Below, piece after piece: positions 35,441-45,300 of a stretch of 64,000 bases of DNA. The notes under the pieces are model-generated. The model had not been told where the DNA came from. It worked only from the letters and a program-made list of their open reading frames with translations, and did not search any database. Location of the stretch: NCBI RefSeq assembly GCF_937770335.1, contig NZ_CALJHY010000005.1:1-64000 (forward strand). The letters run 5' to 3'. A program made the translations under genes and the position numbers. Numbering within the stretch: the stretch's first letter is position 1; every line of letters starts with the position of its first letter. This DNA comes from an uncultured Glaciecola sp. (GTDB lineage: Bacteria > Pseudomonadota > Gammaproteobacteria > Enterobacterales > Alteromonadaceae).

Positions 35441-36638
35441 CAAAGAGTCAAGCCCTTCTGACAGCAAAATAGACAGCACAGAAAACGTTGTAGAGGATGC
35501 AGTTATTATTGAGTCTGAGTCAGTTTCCGACGCAGAAACTGCGCCTACAAAAGTAAAGACGGTTGGTCTCTGGCTTTTTAGCGTATTTAACTTTTTGTTA
35601 ATTGTCGGTATATGCTCCGCCGCGGCCTGGACTTGGTACCAGTGGCAGCAAAATCAGACAAACGATTCAGACACAAGCGTAAAGATCGAAGCTGAATTGT
35701 CCAGCATAGACTCGTCGATATCAAAAATAGATGGGGTCTTTGCAACGTATGATGCCGAATTACTTCAAATCAACGCAAACTTGAGCGAGCAAAACCAGGT
35801 TTTGAATAAAAACATGGATAGTTTGCTGCAACAAATACTACAGAATGCAGATGCAAACGATGCGTTAAAATCGCAAGTTGCAGACATGTCGGGGAGACGC
35901 CCCGCGGATTGGTTATTGGCAGAAGCTGATTATTTGGTGCGCATAGCCGGACGCAAATTGTGGTTAGAAAATGATGTAAGTACTGCCATGTTAATGTTGC
36001 AAGCTGCCGATTCCCGATTAGAAGATATTGGCGACCCATCTTTATTTCCGGTGCGAAAACTCATAGCACAAGATATTCAAATATTACATCAAATAAATCC
36101 TGTATCGATTAATTCAGTCGCATTGGCGCTATCTGGTATGATACCTCAAGTTAGTAATTTGCCGCTAAATGCGCTTAAGATTCCTGAAATTGATGATAAC
36201 AAGGAGCAGAATGAACTCAGTGAAAATATCAGTGATTGGCGAACCAACATTAGCAAAACATGGAATTCACTAGTTGACGATTTTATTCAAATAGAGACTA
36301 GCGATAAGCCGATTCTTCCCTACCTTTCGAGCAAACAGCGTTGGTTAATTACAGAGCAACTCAAACTAGCATTGTCGCAAGCAAAAAGTGCCGCATTGGA
36401 GCAGCAAGAAAGCTTATATTCGAATGCATTACAACAGGCTACCGCACTTGTGGTTGAGCACTTTCAACTAGACGATAACAATGTGAAGCAGTTTGCCGAT
36501 GCCCTGCAGCAACTTCAAAATACCGATGTAGCGAAAGACTACCCACGTCAATTACAATCAGCCGATGCACTGAAAGATATCATTGAACAGCGGGTGCAAC
36601 GTGTTTTCAACAATAATACCGACACAGGTGCGTTATGA
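35433..36638 (+). CDS. hemX: HemX, membrane protein of the heme operon
   Basis: A 401-residue protein with an acidic N-terminus, one membrane helix (residues about 47-67, LWLFSVFNFLLIVGICSAAAW), then a coiled coil and a helical periplasmic domain containing DWLLAEADYLVRIAGRKLWLE, the HemX hallmark. It is often annotated as uroporphyrinogen-III methyltransferase without having that fold. Probably a scaffold with HemY. The ATG at 35433 is inside the end of hemD and follows AAAGGAACACAAC. Confidence 0.92.
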   Translation: MSDKESSPSDSKIDSTENVVEDAVIIESESVSDAETAPTKVKTVGLWLFSVFNFLLIVGICSAAAWTWYQWQQNQTNDSDTSVKIEAELSSIDSSISKIDGVFATYDAELLQINANLSEQNQVLNKNMDSLLQQILQNADANDALKSQVADMSGRRPADWLLAEADYLVRIAGRKLWLENDVSTAMLMLQAADSRLEDIGDPSLFPVRKLIAQDIQILHQINPVSINSVALALSGMIPQVSNLPLNALKIPEIDDNKEQNELSENISDWRTNISKTWNSLVDDFIQIETSDKPILPYLSSKQRWLITEQLKLALSQAKSAALEQQESLYSNALQQATALVVEHFQLDDNNVKQFADALQQLQNTDVAKDYPRQLQSADALKDIIEQRVQRVFNNNTDTGAL

Positions 36639-37801
36639 GAAAACTACTGCTTTACTTTTTTCTACTCATTGTGTTTTTTGGCGGCCTATTATTTGGACAT
36701 GCGGCTATAGGTGAAAAAGGTCGCATATTCATAGCAATGGGTGAATGGCGCATCCAAATGACGGTTATTAGTGCAGTTATAAGCCTACTTATTGGTTTCG
36801 TTGTTATGGTTATTTTGTGGTGGGCAATTAAGCGCATTTTTAGAATGATTGCTGGCTCGCGCAACTGGTTTGGCATGTTGTCTAAAAGAAAACAAAGTAA
36901 AGCCTTATTCAGCGCTATTAATGCTTGTGCCATCGGTGATTATGAAGGTGCACAGAAGTACATCAATAAAACCTTTCCTGGTGAATTCGATGGTGCTAAC
37001 TATATGCTGGCGGCAGACATTGATAGACGCATTAATAATGGCAACAACGTTGAAAACCTCTTAAGTATCGCTGAGACTTTTCCTGAGTCAGAAGCATCAG
37101 CAAAAATACAACAAGCAGCATGGTTAATACAACAGCATCAATTTCAACAAGCTGAACTGATATTAGAAAGTATTGATGCCAAAGCTCAACAACAAGCTGT
37201 TGTTGTTAGGTTATGGCTGTCGGCGCTTGCAGCACTGGGTAAATGGACACTAGTAAAAGAGAAGCTCAGTGCACATAAAAAAGTATTGGGTGATGACTAT
37301 GTGCAGTGGGCACAGCAAGCTGTGCAAGGTGAGTTTGCCGAAATAGCAAGTAAACAAGGCGCAAATGCGCTTAAAGAAAAGTGGGCTTCGTTGCCTCGCG
37401 TTGCCAAAAAAGATATTGCTAATCAAATCGTATATGTGCAATTACTTATTGATCAAGGACTGTCCAAAGACGCAGAACCTATTTTAGTTGACCTTGCTAA
37501 GAAAACCAGAAATCCTGCGTTCCATAGTTTATTTAAACAACTTAAACATCCTTCACCTCATCTTGCGATGCGCCTGATAGAAAGTTGGATAAAAGTGGAT
37601 ATGAACAACGCACAGTTGTATTCAGTTTTGGCGCATTTGGCTTATAACAGTGGTGATAACGAATTGGCTGAAAAAGCGGTCAGAAAAGCTCTCGAACTGG
37701 CTAGCAATCCCGAAGATGGACGTTTATTAGCCCGATTATTAGAGAAACAAAACGCCTTTGAAAAGGCTAATAACGTCTATAAAGGCTTACTTACCTCGTA
37801 A
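36635..37801 (+). CDS. hemY: HemY, TPR membrane protein of the heme operon
   Basis: A 388-residue protein with two N-terminal membrane helices (residues 5-25 and 40-65) and a cytosolic TPR-like helical repeat region ending LAHLAYNSGDNELAEKAVRKALEL. It matches proteobacterial HemY, distinct from the Bacillus oxidase of that name. The ATGA overlap with hemX indicates translational coupling. The operon ends here. Confidence 0.93.
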   Translation: MRKLLLYFFLLIVFFGGLLFGHAAIGEKGRIFIAMGEWRIQMTVISAVISLLIGFVVMVILWWAIKRIFRMIAGSRNWFGMLSKRKQSKALFSAINACAIGDYEGAQKYINKTFPGEFDGANYMLAADIDRRINNGNNVENLLSIAETFPESEASAKIQQAAWLIQQHQFQQAELILESIDAKAQQQAVVVRLWLSALAALGKWTLVKEKLSAHKKVLGDDYVQWAQQAVQGEFAEIASKQGANALKEKWASLPRVAKKDIANQIVYVQLLIDQGLSKDAEPILVDLAKKTRNPAFHSLFKQLKHPSPHLAMRLIESWIKVDMNNAQLYSVLAHLAYNSGDNELAEKAVRKALELASNPEDGRLLARLLEKQNAFEKANNVYKGLLTS

Positions 37802-38021
37802 GCCATTTTTATACGCTTGATTAAAATTATGATTTAAAGCAATAAATTTGAATTTAATCCTGGATTCTTGTGACCAAAGATCAGATATAGGCCACATCTA
37901 GCGGCCAGTGGCTTAGCGGATTGTTGAGGAACCATCCCAAAGGTTGATTTATGATTGAGCATTGTTTGCTAATAACGATGCCCCACAACAGCAATCCGAA
38001 ATCAGGCTTGAACGCCTTTTA

Positions 38022-38594
38022 TCATGCATACGTGTCCTGAACTGTCTCGATTATAGAATCTAGCACCATGGCAAGTGCATAATTATCAAGTGGCTTGGCC
38101 AATCTGAACACTTTAGCATTGTGTTCCGCAGATAGTCTATGGTCCGTAAACTCATCAAAAATGATGATGTGCGGCTTATATTCTAGCTTCGACTCAATTA
38201 CGTTGGCCAGCGCAGTGATATCTACACGTGATGTTTGACTGTCAATCATGATTAGAGAAGGTTTATGCTGAGCAATTTCAACACCCGACTCAATGCCGTG
38301 CTGGTAAACTTGGGTCACGAAACCAGCATTCCTGGCGATGCGCTGGGCGTTTTTAACCAGTTGTTTTTCAACTGAAATTATAAAACACGACTTCTCTTTT
38401 TCGACAATCAATTCAGATGGTATTGGAATTTGGTTTTGCAACAAAAAAGCAAGTAGGTCGCTGTGTTTTACTCTGTTGTTACCCCGACCTGGCAATTTAA
38501 ATGCCGTTAATTTTTTTGCTTCTATCCAGCGAATTACTGTTCGTGGATTAACATCACAAATTTTTGCAATGTCACCACTGGAGAATGACTTCAT
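38022..38594 (-). CDS. Excisionase-type HTH fused to a receiver-like domain
   Basis: A 190-residue protein. Residues 4-55 form a winged HTH of the excisionase/MerR type (FSSGDIAKICDVNPRTVIRWIEAKKLTAFKLPGRG). Residues 69-185 resemble a response-regulator receiver: strand FIISVEKQ (Glu76 in place of the acidic pair), LIMID with Asp118 at the phosphorylation site, and FRLAKPLD with Lys167. This order (DNA-binding first, receiver second) is the reverse of classical response regulators. No kinase is adjacent. The DNA target is unknown. Confidence 0.75.
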   Translation of the reverse strand: MKSFSSGDIAKICDVNPRTVIRWIEAKKLTAFKLPGRGNNRVKHSDLLAFLLQNQIPIPSELIVEKEKSCFIISVEKQLVKNAQRIARNAGFVTQVYQHGIESGVEIAQHKPSLIMIDSQTSRVDITALANVIESKLEYKPHIIIFDEFTDHRLSAEHNAKVFRLAKPLDNYALAMVLDSIIETVQDTYA

Positions 38595-38819
38595 ATTATT
38601 TCGACTACATCAAACTAATTATTTAACGAGATTATCAGAAGCCTTTTAAAATTGCGACATTCAGCCCTGTTGGCTGCCATACTTAACTATAAATTTATAT
38701 ACCTACAATTATACAATATTGCATTGATACGCCGACGATTGTTATAGTTTTACATACTTTCCAGTTTGACAGACACGAACTGTGTTTAAGTCAAGCTGGA
38801 TGGATAGTAGAGAATCCGT

Positions 38820-39608
38820 TTATGCTTTAAGCAGCCCGCGTCTTAACGCAAATACTGCCATCAACGAAACCAAAAACGTGCCCATAGAACCGCCAGAGCT
38901 ACTCGAACTGTCATCACCTCTACCCGTGTCTAATAGTGTATTGCGTACCGGGTTTAAGTTTGAGTTAGTAACCACTTCTGCATTAACCACTACTATGTCT
39001 GTCATTAAAACTAGATTACTGTCTGTTGGCGCTGTATCAGCAGCCTGATCAGCGGATGTATAGTTTCTTAATGGAATACTAGTAAAAGCGCCACCGAAAT
39101 TAAAGTTAGGAGTGCTTGTAATTGCGTCAACAATCGCCATTCCATTTCCCAAAACCTGTCCAAATACAGTAAAGCCGCCATTTTGTACGTCAAGATTAGC
39201 AGCATTGTTGTTTACATTTATAAACCACTGCGACGTAGCACTATTTGCATTTCCGCCCACTTTTGCCATAGCAATGGTGCCACGAACATTAGAAAACACC
39301 GGTTCGTTAATAACCGCTGCACCCGTTTGAATCGGCGTTGGAGGAAAAACATTATTGTAAGTAAAACCACCGGCTTGCATTACAAAGCTAGCTTCGGTTC
39401 TATGTACAACGTTATTCGCATAAGAACCTGAATTAACGTAACTCAAAAAATTCTCAACTGTTTCAGGTGTGGCTTCATCAAATAGATTCACTTCGAAGTT
39501 ACCCAGCACTGTGCGCACCTCTACAACCGTCGCGTGAGCTGCAACGGGAACGACCATTGCGAGTGAAAGTAAGATAGCCGAAAGGTGCTTTGGTTTAGTT
39601 AATATCAT
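38820..39608 (-). CDS. Exported cyclophilin with GlyGly-CTERM tail
   Basis: A 262-residue peptidyl-prolyl isomerase of the cyclophilin type with a signal peptide (residues 1-26, AHA site). The cyclophilin core runs from VEVRTVLGNFEVNLFDEATPETVENFL to GGFTVFGQVLGNGM; FINVNNNAANLD replaces the usual FIxxxDNxxLD. The C-terminus has a Ser-rich linker, SSSSGGSMG, a hydrophobic helix and RRGLLKA: the GlyGly-CTERM signal recognised by rhombosortase. It should therefore be exported and processed at its tail. Monocistronic. Confidence 0.83.
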   Translation of the reverse strand: MILTKPKHLSAILLSLAMVVPVAAHATVVEVRTVLGNFEVNLFDEATPETVENFLSYVNSGSYANNVVHRTEASFVMQAGGFTYNNVFPPTPIQTGAAVINEPVFSNVRGTIAMAKVGGNANSATSQWFINVNNNAANLDVQNGGFTVFGQVLGNGMAIVDAITSTPNFNFGGAFTSIPLRNYTSADQAADTAPTDSNLVLMTDIVVVNAEVVTNSNLNPVRNTLLDTGRGDDSSSSSGGSMGTFLVSLMAVFALRRGLLKA

Positions 39609-39843
39609 GATAGTTTTCTTATCGTTTTGTTTTAAATTAAAATTACGTTTAATACCGATTGACGTGAATTAGCCCGCGGTAGAAATCAATAGGTTTTTAA
39701 GAGTCTTTTTTCTTATACCTTAACGGCATTGAGGTTAATCGAAATAGAGCCGTAAAACCAGTGAATGCACTAGCAAAATTTTGCGCTTGTTAATCTCAAC
39801 CTTATCATTTCTTTGTTAAAAACATGAATTTATTGAAAATTGC

Positions 39844-42339
39844 TTACTTTACGGCGTGTACGTTTATTGAAACGCTCGCACTTCTGGCAAGATCATCAAT
39901 CACTTGAATGTCATAATTACCCGGTTTTGCTGACCATATCAAGGGTTGACTATCAAACATGTCGGATAAATCATTACTGCCAATAAACTGGCCATTAGCA
40001 AACCAATACAAATAATTGGCTGCGGCATCAGCACTGGCCTTTAGTGGTATTAAAACCTTGCTTTGTAAACTGCTTTCAACCACATAATTAACCAACGATT
40101 GGGGCGAACTAATTTGTGGCTCACTCGCCTGACCGGCTATAATCTCCAAAGCACAGTTGGGCATATATCGAGGTGGCTTTTCAATATGCACACCCGCTTC
40201 AGCGAAGAGCAATTGAAATTCAGTAGGCCAAAAGGAGAATGTCTTTTGCACTGCCAGTAGTGAATTTTTATCACAGCGCCTCAAACCAGTAGCATTGTCT
40301 ACCCAGATCTTACGATAAATATTGGTACTTTTTATTGGCGACACACCCGGAATGAATAAGGTTTTAGCCTTATCAGGACACTCTGACTCATAAAGATCGC
40401 CGGTTGTTTTGCAGATATCTACCGACTTAAGATTCAATAGTGGCGAAGGCGTAGAGTTAATTTGTGCTTCCTGATTTTTATTAATAATATTTAATAACTT
40501 AAACATCAGAGGACCCGCAGCGGTTCTTCCAATAAACGCATTATTGCCCTCTCCATCAAAGTTACCGACCCAGACTGCTAACACATAGTTTCCTGATATT
40601 CCTACCGCCCAGGCGTCTCTGAAAGCCCAAGATGTACCGGTTTTCCACGCCACTTTTTGCTCATTTTGAGGCTCAGGTGTGCTATGACGCATACTCAATA
40701 AATTGGGATTTGGGTTTTTCGTTAACATTTCTGACACTAAAAAGGCCGCTTCTGCACTCAAAAGTTGCAGCTTACTCTCAGTATTATTAGAGCTTTCTTT
40801 ACCACTTACCCAGTAAGCACTTACTGCGCTCTGATGCAACCCTGAATTTGGGATCATTGCATAAAGTTCAGTTAATTCCAACATAGTGATTTCAACGCCT
40901 CCTAATGTGAGGGCAAGGCCATAAAAATCACGTTCCCGCAATTGTGTAATGCCGGTATTTTGCAGAAAATCATAGAGAGTTAGCCCACCCGCACTATGTT
41001 GTTTACTGTTAGCCGAAGCGTGCAGCCCAATCAACTGAGACTGTAATTCAACAGCAGGCACATTTCGGCTTTTAATCAACGCATCTTGAGCAGAAATTGG
41101 ACCTACAAACCCTTTACCAAAGTTCTCTGGCGTAAAACCGGCGTACTTTTTTGGTAAGTCTTTTAGCATTGTCATTGGATGGATCAACCCTGCATCAATA
41201 GCTAAGGCATAAACGAATGGTTTTAACGTTGAGCCCGGCGAGCGTTTCGCAGTTGTCCCGTTAACCTGACCCTGTATCCTCACATTATTAAAATCAGCTG
41301 AACCAATCATGGCTTCTATATGCATTGTTTTGCTGTTTAGCAGCAATGCACTCGCGTTGTTAAAACCACGGCTTTGGTTTTGCTTAATGTAGCTTTGCAA
41401 CACTGCTTCAAGTCTTTGCTGTAAGTAAAGGTCAATCGTACCTTTGATTTGTTGACGTCTCGCAGAGGCGTTAGTTGAGTTCATGGCAAAATTTGAGGGC
41501 TGTTGAGAAAGTAAATATTGTACAAAGTGCCGCGCACTATAAGGTAAGTCTTTGGCTTTGCGCACAAACAAGGGCAAGTTAGCCACGCTTAGTATTTGCT
41601 GATCTTGCGGGTATTGCAGTAACCAACGTTCAATTAAGCGCTGCTTGGCTAGTCTAATAGCAGCTATACCTTTAGGTTTAGAAGGATTACGAGAGGTCGG
41701 ATTTTGCGGTATAACGACCAATGTAAGCGCTTCAGCAAGGCTCAATGCAGATGCCGGCTTGTCAAAATAGATCAAACTAGCCGCCCTAATACCTTCAATA
41801 TTTCCACCGTAGGGTGCTAAGTTTAAATAAGCCTCAAGCAGTTCTTTTTTTGAGTAATGTCGGGACAGCTGCAGCGCCCTAAATATCTGCTGTATTTTAC
41901 CACTAAGCTTATTCGAAGGGATATTCCAGCGTAATCTAGCGACTTGCATAACGATAGTTGAGCCACCAACACGCCGTTCTTTCAGCACATAGGTCTGCCA
42001 AAAAGCGCGTAACAATGCAAGGTAGTCGACGCCTGAATGATGATAGTAGTTTTGGTCCTCATAAAGTATTGTTGCACGTTGCAAATGCTTAGCAATATCA
42101 TCGATAGAGGTATATAAGCGATATCTGTCGTCCTGCGCTAAAGCAATGCGCAATAGTTGATCATTTCGATCAAACATTGCGGTTGAATAGCTTTGGTAAT
42201 TAACGAGTTCTGGCTTAGGTAATAACAAGTATATTAACGCACTTGTTATTAACGCGAAAAAAATCACTACAAATATTTTAAAACGCCAGGCTAAACGCTG
42301 ATAGAAGCGCTTGGTTGAAGTACGCATAGCTGCAAACAT
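39844..42339 (-). CDS. pbpC: Penicillin-binding protein 1C
   Basis: An 831-residue bifunctional peptidoglycan synthase. One membrane helix (residues 23-43), then the GT51 transglycosylase with EDQNYYHHSGVD (catalytic Glu) and RRVGGSTIVMQVARL; the transpeptidase has SPGSTLKPF with Ser370, SRN and KTGTS. The C-terminal BiPBP_C domain (from about residue 740) is typical of PBP1C. The ATG overlaps the stop of the upstream alpha-2-macroglobulin gene (TGATG), so the two are coupled, as in the yfhM-pbpC pair. Confidence 0.95.
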   Translation of the reverse strand: MFAAMRTSTKRFYQRLAWRFKIFVVIFFALITSALIYLLLPKPELVNYQSYSTAMFDRNDQLLRIALAQDDRYRLYTSIDDIAKHLQRATILYEDQNYYHHSGVDYLALLRAFWQTYVLKERRVGGSTIVMQVARLRWNIPSNKLSGKIQQIFRALQLSRHYSKKELLEAYLNLAPYGGNIEGIRAASLIYFDKPASALSLAEALTLVVIPQNPTSRNPSKPKGIAAIRLAKQRLIERWLLQYPQDQQILSVANLPLFVRKAKDLPYSARHFVQYLLSQQPSNFAMNSTNASARRQQIKGTIDLYLQQRLEAVLQSYIKQNQSRGFNNASALLLNSKTMHIEAMIGSADFNNVRIQGQVNGTTAKRSPGSTLKPFVYALAIDAGLIHPMTMLKDLPKKYAGFTPENFGKGFVGPISAQDALIKSRNVPAVELQSQLIGLHASANSKQHSAGGLTLYDFLQNTGITQLRERDFYGLALTLGGVEITMLELTELYAMIPNSGLHQSAVSAYWVSGKESSNNTESKLQLLSAEAAFLVSEMLTKNPNPNLLSMRHSTPEPQNEQKVAWKTGTSWAFRDAWAVGISGNYVLAVWVGNFDGEGNNAFIGRTAAGPLMFKLLNIINKNQEAQINSTPSPLLNLKSVDICKTTGDLYESECPDKAKTLFIPGVSPIKSTNIYRKIWVDNATGLRRCDKNSLLAVQKTFSFWPTEFQLLFAEAGVHIEKPPRYMPNCALEIIAGQASEPQISSPQSLVNYVVESSLQSKVLIPLKASADAAANYLYWFANGQFIGSNDLSDMFDSQPLIWSAKPGNYDIQVIDDLARSASVSINVHAVK

Positions 42340-45300
42340 CAATTTATCGCCGTAACTTCTGCTGTTGAGGCTGCTGAGTATCCAGTCAATGAACGATCAT
42401 ACATAGCTTCAGCAAAGCTTGCGGGGACATTGAATTTGCCCGCGGCAGTGATTTTTACTTTATATGTGATTTCACTAACTCGGTTCGTAATATCGGCATA
42501 AAATACAATACGGTCCTCTCGAATATCGATGTAATTAGACCGCCCCATACCCGAACTGCGATTAACCGATTCGCGTATAACCTCAAAACCGCCCGGAAGC
42601 AGATCAACAATCGCTACATTTTTAATATTTTCAAGCTGCGTAGAGCGTACGCGTAACCTAACTGTTATTTCATCACCTGGTTTAATATTTGTCGCAATTT
42701 TAGCGTTTTTATTAATGAATGTGCGTTGCACCTCGATGCCATTAGTTTTAGCTTTAGCTTCACTAGGCAATACTACTGGGTAACCTGCCTGCACATTCAC
42801 ATAATAAAGCCCACCAACATTAGCCAATGCTGCGCTTACAATATTCGCCTCGACGCGCTCGGTACCAATAGGATAACTAACGGTCGCAAAGGGTTTATAA
42901 CTAATATTGAGCGCTGTTTGCTTTTGCAGGGTTGATGCAATAAAAGTAATCTGTCTGTCGATTTTTTCTAGTTCATCATTAGTAGGATTAGCATCCGCTT
43001 TGTTATAAGCTGCATGATACGCACCTAAAGCCAACATACTGTAAGCCGCTGAAATTGTATTATATTCGCCTTTGTAGATAGCTTGCGTAATATTAAGTAT
43101 GGCTTTACCCGAAATCGCTTTAAGTTGTTCTGGGAAATGTTTTGCCACCAGGAATAAATATTGGGCATCTAAGTTTAAGCGCGGAGCTAAGCCGGTAAAA
43201 GCCTGTTCTATTAATAAGTCTTGGTCATTTAAATCATACTCGCTAATGAGTTGCTTTGCCTCTTGGTCCTGCTGCATTAGCGCATAACTAGCCGCAACAT
43301 ATGCACTCAATATATCGTTACGCCAGGCAGTCTTATGTTGCTTATTCAGCGTGCTAAGTAAATCAATCAGTAAATTAGATGTCACCACGCCGCTGCGAGT
43401 CAGTAAATAAATTCCCTGTGCACGTTTTCTTAAGCTCAGCATACTCGACTCAGCCAAACGATTGCTGTTACTCGATCGAACATACGCAGCAGCTACATCG
43501 CCCAAATAACGAATGCCACTCTCAAGCATGTCCTGAGGTACCGCATATCCCAGTGCTTTTGCCTCAATTAAAAAGTGCATCACATATAAGGTCACATCAA
43601 TATCGTTATTTTGCGAACTCGGCCAATATGAAAAGCCACCAGCATAGCTTTGACGTTGACGCAGCTTATTAATAACTTCCATAAAATGGGCGGCTACCGT
43701 CGCATTGTTAGGCGCGTATTTAGGTAAGTTAGACAAGCCCACTAAGGGGAATACCTGGCTGACTATTTGCTCGGTACAGCCATGTGGGTATTGATCTAAA
43801 TAGTCACTCAACCCTTCAGCTATAACTAGCGGACTAGCCGAAGCTGTTAACAACTGCCTTGACTGGGGAGCGAGCAATTTCAACGGTGTATCAATGGATA
43901 TTTTGCCGTTACCGGCCGCACCCGTTGTGATATTCACTACAAATGGCATGGCTGGACGAACGCTTAACGTTGCAGTTCTCCTCGACTGCCAGATTTTACC
44001 CGATGCATCGGTTGTCTTTACCTCAAAATTTATTTCAGCACCACCTAGTAAATCATTCGCTTTAACTCTAAAGCGGACAGACTCTTCTTGGTTTTCACTA
44101 AGCCGCATTTGGGCTTTATTACTGCCAACAATACTAATATGTTGACTCGTACTTACCTGTATATTTACCGTCGCATTGTCCTCAGAATCATCGACAACAT
44201 TAGCAACACCCAGTGTAATATCAAACTCATCGCCAGGCGCTGCATGATTGAGTACGTTCGGTGTTAACACAAACGGGCCTCTAACAAGTGTATTTTGTTG
44301 CGCCCGCCCCATGGTTTCCTCCCCTACAGCAATCGCCATGACTCTCAAGCCACCCGCAAAATCATTTGGTACGTCAAAAGTATAGGTGTTGAGACCTTTT
44401 TTCGCTGTCACCACACCTGACCAAAACACGGCAGGGTCTTGCAGATTGCGTTCAAATGGGTTTTCTGATCGTTTCATGCGACTGCCAGTCATCATCACTT
44501 CATCACGCATACTAAAGCCAGCTTCCATATCTCCACCGGCGGCTGAGAGCATTTGGCTTAACCCAAAATCAGGCAAAATTAAATCTAATATTTGCATTGT
44601 GCGCACACTTAAACCACGTTTCTTTAAGAAGTGCGCCAGCGGATCTGGAGTGAAGTAATTAGCAACTTGTAAAATACCTAAATCGACGGCGAACACCACG
44701 ACTCTAGCATCTTCTGAAACATCTAGATTAATCGCCATTGACTGACCCGGCAGCACAATATCGTCAATCTTAAGGCTCAGATCTAACACGCGTTTTGAGC
44801 GATCAATAGAAAATGGGACTACCGCATAGCTTAATGGGCTGGTAAATATTTCTTTTGACGCAATATCGCGTACAAATGCGATATTCACATAAGCATTACC
44901 TTCTATACCTTGTGGAATAGTAATACGTTGGACACTACTTTTGGTGTCGCTCGTAAACCACCTGAATGCATGTAGTTTATTACTCTCTATACTTATTAAA
45001 CCGCCCCCTGCATAGGGTGCTTGAATACTCAACTCAATACTGTCACCTGCTTGATAATCCGCTTTATCAAGAGTCACTTTTAGCTCCGCGTTTTTGTCGA
45101 GCTGACCGCTGTCGTTGGTCGCCCCTACTACCGTATATTCAACACTAAAAAGAACTTCACCATTTGCACTCAAAATATCGATAACAAAAGTGCCTGCTTC
45201 GGCCGTATCTAGCACAAGCTCCTCAAAGCCCTCAGGCAATGCATAGTCAACTTCCTTAACCACTGCATTCTTTTGAATGCTTTCGTACTCATAGCGACCA

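Noticed and set aside
38004-38020. Terminator for hemY
   Set aside because: Only four pairs (AGGC/GCCT) precede the T-run; too weak to call.
38761-38799. Imperfect hairpin downstream of the cyclophilin gene as a terminator
   Set aside because: The stem has a mismatch, a 19-base loop and no U-run on the minus strand.
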